A stretch of 64,000 nt of DNA from Streptomyces luteolifulvus (GCF_008806595.1 NZ_VZRB01000041.1:1-64000), one strand, 5' to 3'; shown: positions 46,168-55,475, counted from the stretch's first letter. Numbers and translations are program-made. The notes: generated from the sequence alone by a model not told the origin.

Positions 46168-47751
46168 GTGTTCAACCGGAACCGATGCCTGCGGCAGTTG
46201 GCGGCCATCGCGTCCATATCATCCCTGGTGGCCGGTTGCGGCGTTCTGTCGTCCGATGCCTCCGACGACGAGGGACCGATCGTGGTGGGCACCACCAGCG
46301 CCCCCAGCACACTGGACCCGGCGGCTTCCTGGGACGGCTCCTGGGAGCTGTTCCGCAACGTCTACCAGACGCTGCTGGCCTACCCCAACGGCGCGACCAC
46401 GCCCCAGCCCGACGCCGCCGAGAACTGCGCGTTCAGCGACAGCTCCAACACGACGTACCGCTGTGAGCTGCGTGAGGGACTGAAGTTCTCCAACGGCCAC
46501 GCCCTGAACGCCGTGGCGGTGAAGTACTCGATCGACCGGATCAGGAAGATCAACCACCCGGCCGGTCCCGCCGGACTGCTGGGCAGCCTGGACCGTGTCC
46601 AGGTACTCGGGGACCGTGAGGTCGTCTTCCGCCTCAAGGAGGCCGACACCACGTTCCCGTTCGTGCTCGCCACCCCCGGCATGGCCATCGTCGACCCCGC
46701 CGACTACCCGGCCGGAGCCATCCGCGAGGACGGCCAGATCTCCGGCTCCGGGCCGTACCGCCTCGAGGCGTACGACGACGGCAAGAAGGCCGAGCTCGTC
46801 GCCAACAACCAGTACAAGGGCTTCGCCAAGCTCAGGAACGACGCGGTGACGATCCGCTACTTCCAGGACTCGGACGTCATGGTCAAGGCGCTGCGGGACA
46901 AGCAGATCGACCTGACCGACCGCGGCCTCGCCGCCGACGACGTCGTGGCCCTCCAGACGAAGAGCCGCAAGGAGGCCCTCCAGCTGATCGAGGGCTCCAG
47001 CACCGACATCAGCTACCTGGTGTTCAACCCGAAGGACGAGTGGGCGAACAAGATCGCGGTCCGCCGTGCGGTCGCCCAGATCATCGACCGGGGAGCGATC
47101 GCGCACAACGTGTACAAGGGCACTGTGGACCCGCTGTACTCCATGGTCCCGAAGGGGCTGACGGGCCACACCACCGGCTTCTTCGACGACTTCGGCGAGC
47201 CCAGCGTCTCCAAGGCCCAGAAGCTGCTCTCCGAGGCGGGCATCACCCAGCGTGTCCCGCTCACCTTCTGGTACACGACCGACCGCTACGGCTCCGACAC
47301 GGCCAAGGAGTTCCAGGAGCTCAAGCGCCAGCTCGAGGACTCCGGCCTCTTCACGATCACCCTGAAGAGCCGTCCCTGGAAGACGTATGTCACCGGCTAC
47401 CAGAAGGGCGAGTACCCGGTCTTCGGACGCGGCTGGTTCGCCGACTTCCCGGACGCCGACAACTTCATCACCCCCTTCGTGGGTGAGCAGAACGCGCTCG
47501 GTACGCCCTACCCGGCGAAGAAGATCGTCGACGATCTGCTGCCCCGCTCGCGCAGTGAGAGCGACCGTGCCAACGTGGTGAAGGAGTTCGAGGAGGCCCA
47601 GCAGATCCTCGTCGACGACGCCCGGCTGCTGCCGCTGTGGCAGGGCAGGCAGTACGTGGCGGCGAGCGAGGACATCTCGGGTGCCGAGCGGGCGCAGGAC
47701 GCGTCGACGATCATGATGCTGGGGGAGCTGTACCGCAAGACCAGCTGGTAG
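46168..47751 (+). CDS. ABC transporter substrate-binding lipoprotein (peptide/SBP family 5)
   Basis: A 527-residue extracellular solute-binding protein of the DppA/OppA type. The signal peptide ends in lipobox VAGC; the mature protein has TTSAPSTLDPA and YRCELREGLKFSNG typical of family 5. No permease or ATPase genes lie alongside, so it must work with a distant transporter or in signalling. GTG 46168 lies 7 nt after GAGGAG; GTG 46162 would be too close. Confidence 0.86.
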   Translation: MFNRNRCLRQLAAIASISSLVAGCGVLSSDASDDEGPIVVGTTSAPSTLDPAASWDGSWELFRNVYQTLLAYPNGATTPQPDAAENCAFSDSSNTTYRCELREGLKFSNGHALNAVAVKYSIDRIRKINHPAGPAGLLGSLDRVQVLGDREVVFRLKEADTTFPFVLATPGMAIVDPADYPAGAIREDGQISGSGPYRLEAYDDGKKAELVANNQYKGFAKLRNDAVTIRYFQDSDVMVKALRDKQIDLTDRGLAADDVVALQTKSRKEALQLIEGSSTDISYLVFNPKDEWANKIAVRRAVAQIIDRGAIAHNVYKGTVDPLYSMVPKGLTGHTTGFFDDFGEPSVSKAQKLLSEAGITQRVPLTFWYTTDRYGSDTAKEFQELKRQLEDSGLFTITLKSRPWKTYVTGYQKGEYPVFGRGWFADFPDADNFITPFVGEQNALGTPYPAKKIVDDLLPRSRSESDRANVVKEFEEAQQILVDDARLLPLWQGRQYVAASEDISGAERAQDASTIMMLGELYRKTSW

Positions 47752-47842
47752 AGCGCCGGTTGTCCCGTCCGCGGTCCGATTGTCAGTGGTCGCCTGTAGG
47801 TTCTGTGGCCTGGAAGTGACCGCACATCGTGAGGACGTTGAC

Positions 47843-48526
47843 GTGACCGACATCGCCATGCTGCCCGAGTCCTGGCGCGGGGTTCTGGGCGACGAGCTCC
47901 AGCAGCCCTACTTCAAGGAGCTGACGGAGTTCGTCGAGGAGGAGCGGGCGAAAGGTCCCGTCTACCCGCCCCGCGAGGAGGTCTTCGCGGCGCTGGACGC
48001 GACGCCGTACGACAAGGTGAAGGTCCTGATCCTCGGTCAGGACCCCTACCACGGCGAGGGGCAGGGCCACGGCCTGTGCTTCTCGGTCCGTCCCGGGGTG
48101 AAGACCCCGCCGTCCCTGCGCAACATCTACAAGGAGCTGAAGGAGGAGCTCGGCCTGCCCGTCCCGGACAACGGCTGTCTGATGCCGTGGGCCGAGCAGG
48201 GCGTGCTCCTGCTCAACGCGGTGCTCACGGTCCGCGCCGGCGAGGCCAACTCGCACAAGGGCAGGGGCTGGGAGAAGTTCACCGACGCGGTGATCCGCGC
48301 GGTGGCCGACCGGCCCGACCCGGCGGTCTTCGTGCTGTGGGGCAACTACGCGCAGAAGAAGCTCCCGCTGATCGACGAGACGCGGCATGTCGTGGTGAAG
48401 GGCGCGCACCCCTCGCCGCTCTCGGCGAAGAAGTTCTTCGGCTCCCGCCCGTTCACGCAGATCAACGAGGCGGTGGCACAGCAGGGCCACGAGGCGATCG
48501 ACTGGGCCGTCCCGAACCTGGGCTGA
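47843..48526 (+). CDS. ung: Uracil-DNA glycosylase
   Basis: A 227-residue family 1 uracil-DNA glycosylase that removes uracil from DNA. The water-activating motif GQDPYH is at residues 65-70 and the C-terminal HPSPLS motif is intact. GTG 47843 follows GAGGACG. It is the first of two genes ending before the tandem-repeat region. Confidence 0.95.
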   Translation: MTDIAMLPESWRGVLGDELQQPYFKELTEFVEEERAKGPVYPPREEVFAALDATPYDKVKVLILGQDPYHGEGQGHGLCFSVRPGVKTPPSLRNIYKELKEELGLPVPDNGCLMPWAEQGVLLLNAVLTVRAGEANSHKGRGWEKFTDAVIRAVADRPDPAVFVLWGNYAQKKLPLIDETRHVVVKGAHPSPLSAKKFFGSRPFTQINEAVAQQGHEAIDWAVPNLG

Positions 48527-48533
48527 CCTGCCC

Positions 48534-48564
48534 CTGGGCCGGCCCGGTGGCGGGCCCGGCCCAG
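48534..48564 (+). terminator. Hairpin terminator after ung
   Basis: CTGGGCCGG/CCGGCCCAG arms with inner CCCG/CGGG pairing and one bulged C; 8 bp after the ung stop codon. Confidence 0.6.
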
Positions 48565-48641
48565 CGCCGCGTCTCCGACAGGATCCGCCGGACAAGCCCT
48601 AACGTCGGACGGGACAACGGACGAGTTGCCCGGAGGACACC

Positions 48642-49178
48642 GTGGTGGAGCGACAGGAGCAGGCGGTGCCGGATGCCGTGCTGACGCGGATCGGGCAGGT
48701 CGTCATGCTGCATCACGCAGGGGACCGCGAGGAGGCCCGGCACCGCTTCCTCGGCCTGTGGGCGGAGATCGGCGAGGACGGCGACCCGCTGCACCGCTGC
48801 ACCCTGGCGCACTACCTCGCCGACACGCATGAGGATCCCGCGGACGAACTCGCCTGGGACCTTCGGGCGCTGACGGCCGCCGCGGAGCTCACGGACGACC
48901 GGCTCGCCGAGCACGAGGGCGCGCCCGCCGTACGCGCCCTGTACCCCTCGCTGCATCTGAACCTGGCCGCCGACTATGTGAAGCTCGGCCGCGCCGAAGC
49001 CGCCCGCACCCATCTGCGCCGTGCCCGCGCCGCCGCAGAAGCCCTCGGCGACGACACCTACAGCGACGGCGTGCGCGCCGCGATCAGCCGCCTGGAGCTG
49101 CGACTCGGGGAGGGGGGCCGGGCGGACGGGGGCGCCGCGGACGGTGGAGGCTGGGGGCCACCGCGGCAGCGACCGTGA
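48642..49178 (+). CDS. Helical (TPR-like) hypothetical protein
   Basis: A 178-residue soluble protein. The segments LHHAGDREEARHRFLGLWAE and YPSLHLNLAADYVKLGRAEA look like tetratricopeptide helices. The last 25 residues are G/R/P-rich and untidy. A GTG start with GGAGG 5 nt upstream supports it. Function unknown; its 3' end lies just before the 33-bp repeat array. Confidence 0.68.
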   Translation: MVERQEQAVPDAVLTRIGQVVMLHHAGDREEARHRFLGLWAEIGEDGDPLHRCTLAHYLADTHEDPADELAWDLRALTAAAELTDDRLAEHEGAPAVRALYPSLHLNLAADYVKLGRAEAARTHLRRARAAAEALGDDTYSDGVRAAISRLELRLGEGGRADGGAADGGGWGPPRQRP

Positions 49179-49224
49179 GGCGACGGCGTCAGGGCCTGCG
49201 CGCCGGCTGAACGGGCCCGCCTCG

Positions 49225-49770
49225 GCGACCGTACGGCGCTGTGCACACGGCCCACGGCCCGCCTCAGCGCCGCGCGCGGGCGGGTGCAGACGACCGCCTC
49301 CGCGCCCGTACGCCGACCTGAACACGACTGCCTCAGGGCCCGTCGGCGGCGTGAACGACCCGCCGTGGCGCCCGGTGTACACGACCCGCCTCAGCACCCG
49401 TACGCCGACCTGAACACGACCGCCTCAGGGCCTGTTGGCGGCGTGAACGACCCGCCTCCGGGCCCTGCGGCAGCGTGAACACGACCCGGCTCAGCGCCTG
49501 AAAGGCGGGTGCGCAAAGGACCGGCCGCAGCGCCCCGTACGGCGATGTGCACACGCCCGGCCTCTGCGGCCGTACGCCGGCGTGAGACACGACCCGGCTC
49601 AGCGCCCGAAAGGCGGGTGGACCGGCCCAGCGGCGGTACGGCGGTGTGCAAAACGCCCGGCCTCTGGGGACGTACCGGCGATGTGCACACGACCGCCTCA
49701 GCGACTAAAGGGCGGCGCGGACACGGTCAGCGCCCGTACGTCTGCGCGCAGATGACCGCCTCAGGGCTGC
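49225..49770. repeat. Degenerate tandem array of about 33-bp units
   Basis: About 14-16 imperfect copies of a 30-36 bp unit. The best-preserved stretch, CGTACGCCGACCTGAACACG followed by AC[C/T]GCCTCAGGGCC, occurs at 49308 and 49398. Most units keep CGTACG near the start, TG[A/C]ACACG in the centre and CCTCAG near the end. The last unit on the right falls inside the 3' end of the gene at 49727. It is not CRISPR: the units are contiguous and diverged. Higher-order copies of about 90-100 bp are visible. Confidence 0.85.
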
Positions 49771-50215
49771 CCGGCCGCCAGCCGCCGTACTTTCTGCCGA
49801 GTGCGCAGACGTCCGACTGCTGCCGGCTCGTCCCGCGGGGCGACTCGCGTGTCCCGGTCTTGTCGGGGATCTCGGCGCGCAGCTGCGGCCGGCGGGATTC
49901 CGGGTGCGGCGGGCGTGGGTTCGGGTGCCTGCGTGGAGCCGGCCGCTCCTGCGCGGCGGGTGGGACCGGCGCCGGGCGGGCCGCCCCGGGTGCGGTCGCC
50001 TTCGGACGGCGGGACGGGCCGATGAGTTCCAGGGCCTCGCGGGCCGGGGCCTGTACGATCTGCGGCCCCGCCCGGCCGTCCGGGCGGGGCGCCGTCGGCT
50101 GGGACGGAGCCGACGGCTGGCCAAAAGCGGCCGGGCGGTGGACCGTCACACAGCCGCACAGGGCCGTCGCGGCCACGGTGACCAGGAGCGTTGCGGTGGT
50201 CGTCGTTCGATGCAC
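49727..50215 (-). CDS. Proline/arginine-rich secreted lipoprotein-like protein
   Basis: A 162-residue protein with an N-terminal signal and possible lipobox LCGC, a long P/R/A-rich middle (low complexity), and a conserved C terminus DVCALGRKYGGWRPGSPEAV followed by a short tail. The cysteines in the last 30 residues are probably structural. Start chosen at GTG 50215 just before the signal peptide. Its final codons are one unit of the neighbouring tandem repeat. Confidence 0.68.
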   Translation of the reverse strand: MHRTTTTATLLVTVAATALCGCVTVHRPAAFGQPSAPSQPTAPRPDGRAGPQIVQAPAREALELIGPSRRPKATAPGAARPAPVPPAAQERPAPRRHPNPRPPHPESRRPQLRAEIPDKTGTRESPRGTSRQQSDVCALGRKYGGWRPGSPEAVICAQTYGR

Positions 50216-50290
50216 CCGCGCAACTTTGCTGGGTCCCGCGGCCTTTGGGACAGCGGACAAGCGGAGGTTGCCCCACAAGAGTGATCTGCT

Positions 50291-50803
50291 TCAGTCCCCG
50301 GTGGCGCCGTCGATGCGCTCGCGGATCAGATCGGCGTGACCGTTGTGGCGGGCGTACTCCTCGATCATGTGCGTGTAGATCCAGCGCAGGCTGAAGGGCT
50401 CCTCGGTGAACCTGCTGCGGCCCTTGGAGAGGTCGTCCAGAGCGAAACCGGCCGCGTGCCGGCGGGCGATCTCGATCTCGGCCTGCCAGGTGGCGTGCGC
50501 CTGCGCCCAGGTGTCCGCCTCGGTCAGGTGGAACTCGCCGTCGCGGTCCTCCTCCGTGTGGTAAAGCGGCCCCGGGTCGTCGTCCGCCAGCACCTTGCGG
50601 AACCAGCCGCGCTCCACCTCCGCCATGTGCCGCACCAGCCCCATCAGCGTCAGTGCGGACGGCTCCACGGAGGCGGTCCTGAGCTGGGCGTCGGTCAGGC
50701 CCTCGCACTTCCGGGCGAGGGTCTGGCGGTGGTAGTCGAGCCAGCCCTCCAGCATGGTGCGTTCGTCGGCGTTCTGGGCGGGTTCACTGCGCTGTGTCGT
50801 CAT
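50291..50803 (-). CDS. DinB/DUF664 family protein (second)
   Basis: A 170-residue DinB superfamily protein with histidines in LVRHMAEVE and HNGHADLIRERIDG, resembling the gene at 27318. It is probably a mycothiol-dependent or metal-binding enzyme of unknown substrate. ATG 50803 is used; no strong ribosome-binding site. Confidence 0.8.
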   Translation of the reverse strand: MTTQRSEPAQNADERTMLEGWLDYHRQTLARKCEGLTDAQLRTASVEPSALTLMGLVRHMAEVERGWFRKVLADDDPGPLYHTEEDRDGEFHLTEADTWAQAHATWQAEIEIARRHAAGFALDDLSKGRSRFTEEPFSLRWIYTHMIEEYARHNGHADLIRERIDGATGD

Positions 50804-50919
50804 GACCGCATCGTGGCCCCGTTCACCGGAGCGCACCACGCGTTTTCTCGCGCCGGGGCGCCCCGCTTCAGGGGCCGATCTGCGCGTACGCCGCCGCCGT
50901 CGCGCCCGCGGGGGAGCGC

Positions 50920-51286
50920 GCCGGACGCGCGGGCCGAACTCCTCCGCCGCTACGGCGACTGGCACGACCCGATCCCCGCCGTCCTCGCCGCCGCCCGCCC
51001 CGAGGACGTCCTGCGCCACGACGTCCTCGCCCACCACGCCGACGACCTGGCCGTCCACACGGCCGCCCGGCTCCCCCGTACGACGGCGATCGCCGGCCGG
51101 GCCGTCCAGGTCGCCCGCCTCAACATGACGGGCAACCGCGCGCCGATGGCCGTACGCGACACCGCGATCGCCGCCCTGTCGAAGGCCCGTCGCGCCCTCT
51201 TCCTGCGCGGATTCGAGCGGATCGCCTACTGGCGGCCCCCGCAGCAGCCGTATGCTTCCGGGGTGACCCCGGCAGGCAACCGGTAG
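50920..51286 (+). pseudogene. FAD-dependent monooxygenase remnant with internal deletion
   Basis: The translation RAELLRRYGDWHDPIPAVLA and then RLPRTTAIAGRAVQVARL matches two separate parts of salicylate-hydroxylase-type flavin monooxygenases. The Rossmann domain at the N terminus and the GD motif that should lie between the two parts are missing. It is therefore a decayed gene. The stop at 51286 comes 11 bp before the next gene. Confidence 0.68.
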
Positions 51287-51296
51287 AGGAGACCCC

Positions 51297-52202
51297 GTGA
51301 AGGTCGGCTGCATCGGACTCGGCGACATCGCGCAGAAGGCCTACCTCCCGGTCCTCGCCGTGCAGCCGGGCGTGGAACTGCACCTGCAGACCCGCACGCC
51401 CGCCACCCTCGCCCAGGTCGCGGACAGCCTTCACCTCCCCGGCGCACAGCGCCACGCCGACCTGGACGCGCTGCTCGCCCAGGACCTCGACGCCGCCTTC
51501 GTCCACGCGCCCACCGCCGCCCATCCGGACATCGTCACCCGCCTCCTGGAAGCGGGCGTACCCACGTACGTCGACAAGCCGCTCGCCTACGAACTCGCCG
51601 CCTCCGAGCGGCTGGTGGCGCTCGCCGAACAGCGCAACCTGAGTCTCGCGGTCGGCTTCAACCGGCGCTATGCGCCCGCCTACGCGCAGTGCGCCGACCA
51701 TCCGCGAGAGCTGATCCTCATGCAGAAGAACCGGATCGGGCTGCCGGAGGAGCCGCGCTCGATGATCCTCGACGACTTCATCCATGTCGTCGACACACTG
51801 CGCTTCCTGGTGCCCGGTCCGGTCGACGACGTCACCGTGCGCGCCCGCGTGGAGGGCGGTCTGCTGCACCACGTCGTGCTTCAGCTCTCCGGCCACGGCT
51901 TCACCGCGCTCGGCGTGATGAACCGGCTCAGCGGTTCGGCCGAGGAGATCCTCGAGGTGTCCGGCCAGGACACCAAGCGGCAGGTGCTCAACCTCGCCGA
52001 GGTGATCGACCACAAGGGGCAGCCGACCGTGCGACGGCGCGGGGACTGGGTACCGGTGGCCCGGCAGCGCGGCATCGAGCAGGTTGTCCTCGCCTTCCTC
52101 GACGCCGTGCGCGCGGGCAAGGTGCTCAGCGCCCGGGACGCGCTGGCGACCCACGAACTGTGCGAGCGGGTGGTACGTGCGGTTCAGGAGCGGGCCGCCT
52201 GA
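51297..52202 (+). CDS. Gfo/Idh/MocA-family oxidoreductase
   Basis: A 301-residue NAD(P)-dependent sugar or cyclitol dehydrogenase-like enzyme. The Rossmann motif is VGCIGLGDIAQKAYLPVL and the catalytic-lysine region is YVDKPLAYE. Substrate unknown. GTG 51297 has AGAGGAG upstream and TATGCT (51251-51256) may be a -10 box. Its 3' end overlaps lnt in antisense by 77 bp. Confidence 0.84.
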   Translation: MKVGCIGLGDIAQKAYLPVLAVQPGVELHLQTRTPATLAQVADSLHLPGAQRHADLDALLAQDLDAAFVHAPTAAHPDIVTRLLEAGVPTYVDKPLAYELAASERLVALAEQRNLSLAVGFNRRYAPAYAQCADHPRELILMQKNRIGLPEEPRSMILDDFIHVVDTLRFLVPGPVDDVTVRARVEGGLLHHVVLQLSGHGFTALGVMNRLSGSAEEILEVSGQDTKRQVLNLAEVIDHKGQPTVRRRGDWVPVARQRGIEQVVLAFLDAVRAGKVLSARDALATHELCERVVRAVQERAA

Positions 52203-53751
52203 ACCGCAGGGTCCGTACGCCCTCCGCCGCGCACCAGCCGGCGATGATCAGCAGCGCCGCGTGCACCGGCCAGTCGCCGAACCGGACGTACGGGGTGATG
52301 CCGTGCGCCAGCGGGACCTCGTACACCTCGGCGGCGGACGCGTCCGTGCCGAGCCAGGGGCCGAGGCGCTGCCCGGCGGGTCCGTAGACCGCGGAGACCC
52401 CGGTCAGCGTCGCGTGTACGAAGGGGCGGCCGGTCTCTGCGGCCCGCAGCGCGGCGAGCGAGGCGTGCTGCTCGGGCGCCCAGCTGTGCTGGAACGTCGA
52501 CGTCGAGGACTGGGCGATCAGTACGTCGGCGCCGTCGTCGGCGAGATGGCGGCTCATGTCGGGGAAAGCCGTCTCGAAGCAGACCATCGGGCCGACGGTC
52601 AGGCCGTTTCCGGCGTTCATGATCACCTGCTCGGTGCCGCGCATACGGTCCTCGCCCGCCGCCTTGCCGACGGAGGTCGCCCAGCCGAGCAGCGAGCGCG
52701 CCGGGACGTACTCACCGAAGGGGACCAGACGCATCTTGTCGTAGCGGCCGTGGGTGAGGCCGTCGGGGCCTATGAGCACCGAACTCTTGTAGATACCCGG
52801 TTTGTCGGAGCGCCGGGCGTCCACATTGACCAGGATGTCGGCCCCGGTCTCCCGGGAGAGCGCCCCGATCCGTTGCGCGAGGTCGGGGCGCCGGCCCAAG
52901 TCGAATCCGACGCTGCTCTCGCCCCACACGATCAGGTCCAGGTCCTGCCCGGCCAGCCGGCGGGTCAGCTGCTCCTCGCGGTCGAAGCGGCGGTCGCCGC
53001 TGGCGCTGCCGTCGACGATGCCCGGCTGTACGACCGCTATGCGGGTCTCGCCGTCCACGTCGGGGCGCGGCGACCACACCCAGGCCGCCGAGGCCGCGAC
53101 GGCCGTGGCCACAAGGCCCGCGACGGCGGGTATCCGTGACGCGCGGACCGAGACGAGCACCGCCATCGCGATGTTGACCGCCACGACGAGGAAGCTGAGC
53201 AGCCACACCCCGCCGACCGAGGCGAGCCGCAGTGCCGGCTCCACCTGCCACTGGCTCGCGCCGAGCATGCCCCAGGGCCCGCCGAGCCCCTGCCAGGAAC
53301 GGACCAGTTCGATCGCGAGCCAGGCCGACGGCAGGACGACAAGGGCGGCCGCGACCCGGCCCCCGGTGGGAGTGCCGGCCAGGAAACGGCGCACCAGCAT
53401 GCCCCACGGTGCCCACAGCGCCCCGAGCAGCGCGGCGATCACGAACGTGAACACGTGCAGGCTGGGCAGCAGCCAGTGGTGCATCGCCAGCATGAAGCCG
53501 AAGCCGCCCCACCAGCCGTCGTACGCCGCCCGCTTCCAGGCCGGCGCGGAGCGGATGAGCGCGATCCAGGGGACCAGGGCGACGTAGGCGAACCACCACA
53601 GGGACGGGGCGGGGAAGGCGAGCACGGGCAGAGCGCCCGCCGCCACGGCGACGGCGGAACGCCGCCACCCGGAAGCGAGCCACCCGCCGTCGGCCGGGGC
53701 GGTCGTCGTGTGCCGCCGGGGTGAGGCGAGCCAGGTGCCGAAGGTCTTCAC
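52126..53751 (-). CDS. lnt: Apolipoprotein N-acyltransferase
   Basis: A 541-residue membrane enzyme that adds the third acyl chain to lipoproteins. Six to seven N-terminal helices are followed by a nitrilase domain with the catalytic glutamate in WGESSVGF, lysine in RYDKMRLVPFGEY and cysteine in GPMVCFETAFP. A C-terminal helix and a P/R-rich tail follow. Streptomyces usually has two Lnt proteins. GTG 53751 is the start. Confidence 0.9.
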   Translation of the reverse strand: MKTFGTWLASPRRHTTTAPADGGWLASGWRRSAVAVAAGALPVLAFPAPSLWWFAYVALVPWIALIRSAPAWKRAAYDGWWGGFGFMLAMHHWLLPSLHVFTFVIAALLGALWAPWGMLVRRFLAGTPTGGRVAAALVVLPSAWLAIELVRSWQGLGGPWGMLGASQWQVEPALRLASVGGVWLLSFLVVAVNIAMAVLVSVRASRIPAVAGLVATAVAASAAWVWSPRPDVDGETRIAVVQPGIVDGSASGDRRFDREEQLTRRLAGQDLDLIVWGESSVGFDLGRRPDLAQRIGALSRETGADILVNVDARRSDKPGIYKSSVLIGPDGLTHGRYDKMRLVPFGEYVPARSLLGWATSVGKAAGEDRMRGTEQVIMNAGNGLTVGPMVCFETAFPDMSRHLADDGADVLIAQSSTSTFQHSWAPEQHASLAALRAAETGRPFVHATLTGVSAVYGPAGQRLGPWLGTDASAAEVYEVPLAHGITPYVRFGDWPVHAALLIIAGWCAAEGVRTLRFRRPAPEPHVPPARTVRGSPARPGR

Positions 53752-53820
53752 GGCAGTTCCCTACCCAGTGGGTCCTTCCAGTGTGCGTGCTGGGAGCGAT
53801 CCCCGACAGGTGGAACCGGC

Positions 53821-54324
53821 TCAATCGATCACGGGAGCGGTGGGCCCGTCGGGCAGACGGCGCCACTTCTCCTGGACGACCACCTCGCGCAGCCGCCAGC
53901 CGTCGTCCGTCCGCAGCATTCTGAAGGCGTACCGGCCGCCGCACACGAAGTCCGGGGCGGCCGATCCGCCGTCCTCCTTGGCGAAGCGCATCGGATTGAC
54001 GTAGTCGGCCCGTACCTCGGCCGTGTCGCCCGTGTCCTGCTCCAGGAGCCCGAAGCGGACCCGACGGTTGACGATCAGATGCTGCCGCATCGGAAACAGC
54101 CGCATGCTCTCCGCGAGCCATGCCGCGACATTCCCCGCATCGCCCGCGATGCCGCCGGCCGACCGGTAGTCCGCCCGCCCGTCCGGCGTGAACAGCCCCC
54201 GGTAGCCCTCCCAGTCGCCGTCGTCCACCGCCACCGCGTAGTCGGTGATCAGTCCGTCGACGGCCAGCCGGTCCATCACCGTCGCGAGCTCCACACGCTG
54301 AGTCATCGGCTCAGTGTTGGCCAT
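53821..54324 (-). CDS. SnoaL-like (NTF2-fold) protein
   Basis: A 167-residue cone-shaped alpha+beta barrel protein, with LITDYAVAVDDGDWEGYRGL and a C-terminal GWRLREVVVQEKWR. The family includes polyketide cyclases and dehydratases; no polyketide genes are near. ATG 54324 and ATG 54306 are both possible. Confidence 0.78.
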   Translation of the reverse strand: MANTEPMTQRVELATVMDRLAVDGLITDYAVAVDDGDWEGYRGLFTPDGRADYRSAGGIAGDAGNVAAWLAESMRLFPMRQHLIVNRRVRFGLLEQDTGDTAEVRADYVNPMRFAKEDGGSAAPDFVCGGRYAFRMLRTDDGWRLREVVVQEKWRRLPDGPTAPVID

Positions 54325-54329
54325 GGGGC

Positions 54330-54683
54330 GTGCCGCGCCAAGGGGCAGGCCGCGAGATTCGGCTCTTTCTCGCGTACGGCCATCTCGGCCGCCGGGCATC
54401 GGCCCGCGCGCTGGCCGCCACCACGTTCCAGAGCGAGCAGGCGTTCGGCACCCTCGCCGGGCGACTGGTGGCCCTGGGACAGATCGAGCGCCGCCCGGGC
54501 GGCGGCCGGCGCATCGCGCACTACCTCACCCCGTCCGGCGAACAGGTCCTGGCAGCCGGGCACCGCATCGCCGACGAGGTCCTGAACACCTGCTTCGCGC
54601 CCCTCGGCGATGCCGAGCGCACCACCTTGCTTCGACTGTTGCGGCGGCTTACCGGGGGCGTGGACGCTGACGCTGACGCGTAG
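54330..54683 (+). pseudogene. MarR-like regulator lacking its N terminus
   Basis: The 117-codon frame has the MarR winged-helix end (SEQAFGTLAGRLVALGQIER, then RIAHYLTPSGEQVLAAG), but the N-terminal helices needed for dimerisation are missing and the first 25 residues look random. It starts 6 bp from the divergent SnoaL gene, leaving no room for a promoter. A short functional protein cannot be excluded. Confidence 0.55.
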
Positions 54684-54692
54684 GGCGCAGGT

Positions 54693-55262
54693 TCAGCGGG
54701 CTGCTCGGAGTCGCTGGAAGGCGGTCGGCGTCGGTCTCGCCGGCAGGAAGTCCTTGATACGGCCTGCGCAGGCGCGGGGAGTGGAGCTGCCGGTGTCGCA
54801 CTCGATGTCGTAGACACCGCGTGCATGCACCTGTGCCAGCTGGCGGGCGGCGAGGCCGGACGGCCGGTCGCCGCGCTCGCGTTCCCGGCGCTCCAGCTCC
54901 TCCAACGGGCAGTGCACGCCGACGAATACGACGTCCTGCGGCACGAACAGCGAGAGACAGTCCGTCAGCCGCCACTCGGCGCTCAGCACATGGTCCATGA
55001 CGACGTTGTTGCCCGCGGCGGCCATGCCGGCGACAGCCCGGTGGTACCCCTGCCAGGTGCGGTGCAGGACGGTGTCGAGCCGGTCGGGCGGGATCTCGGC
55101 GCGGGAGCGCATCGCGTGGAACGCGTCGACGGGCATATGGAAGTACGGTTCGTCGAGGATCCGCAGCAGCTCGGCCGCGATGCTCGACTTGCCCGAACTG
55201 GACGTGCCGTTGAGGAAGATGACGAGTCCGCGGCGCGGCGGGACGCTGTCCAGATGCTCCAT
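54693..55262 (-). CDS. Chloramphenicol phosphotransferase-like kinase
   Basis: A 189-residue P-loop kinase (Walker A LNGTSSSGKSS) of the CPT family, with the P-loop-proximal aspartate in PVDAFHAMR and a lid region ERRERERGDR. CPT of S. venezuelae phosphorylates chloramphenicol; no chloramphenicol genes are here, so the substrate is open. Start ATG 55262. Confidence 0.8.
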   Translation of the reverse strand: MEHLDSVPPRRGLVIFLNGTSSSGKSSIAAELLRILDEPYFHMPVDAFHAMRSRAEIPPDRLDTVLHRTWQGYHRAVAGMAAAGNNVVMDHVLSAEWRLTDCLSLFVPQDVVFVGVHCPLEELERRERERGDRPSGLAARQLAQVHARGVYDIECDTGSSTPRACAGRIKDFLPARPTPTAFQRLRAAR

Positions 55263-55295
55263 GTACTGGATCTTAAAGACGCTTGGGCCGGCGCT

Positions 55296-55475
55296 TCAGG
55301 CCGCCTCGATGACCTCTCCCCGGATCGCGGCCGCCCACTCGACCACCAACAGCTCGTACTCCGCGCGCTCCTTGGCGGTCAGGGAGCCGCCCGCGCGCAG
55401 CCAGAGGGCCCGGATCTGCTCGTTGACTTCGGCAGCAGACCGCACGGAACCAGGGGCAACGGAATGGGGGGACAT
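55296..55475 (-). CDS. Small conserved Streptomyces protein
   Basis: A 59-residue acidic helical protein beginning MSPHSVAPGSVRSAAEVNEQ and ending EWAAAIRGEVIEAA. I recognise similar proteins in other Streptomyces but no function. TAGGCT lies 7 bp before ATG 55475, suggesting leaderless expression. Confidence 0.72.
   Translation of the reverse strand: MSPHSVAPGSVRSAAEVNEQIRALWLRAGGSLTAKERAEYELLVVEWAAAIRGEVIEAA

Noticed and set aside
49225..49770. CRISPR array
   Set aside because: The repeats are contiguous, diverged and lack unique spacers; no cas genes are present.
54693..55262. Chloramphenicol resistance gene
   Set aside because: The CPT-like kinase fold is present, but there is no linked chloramphenicol pathway and the family is broad, so resistance cannot be claimed.
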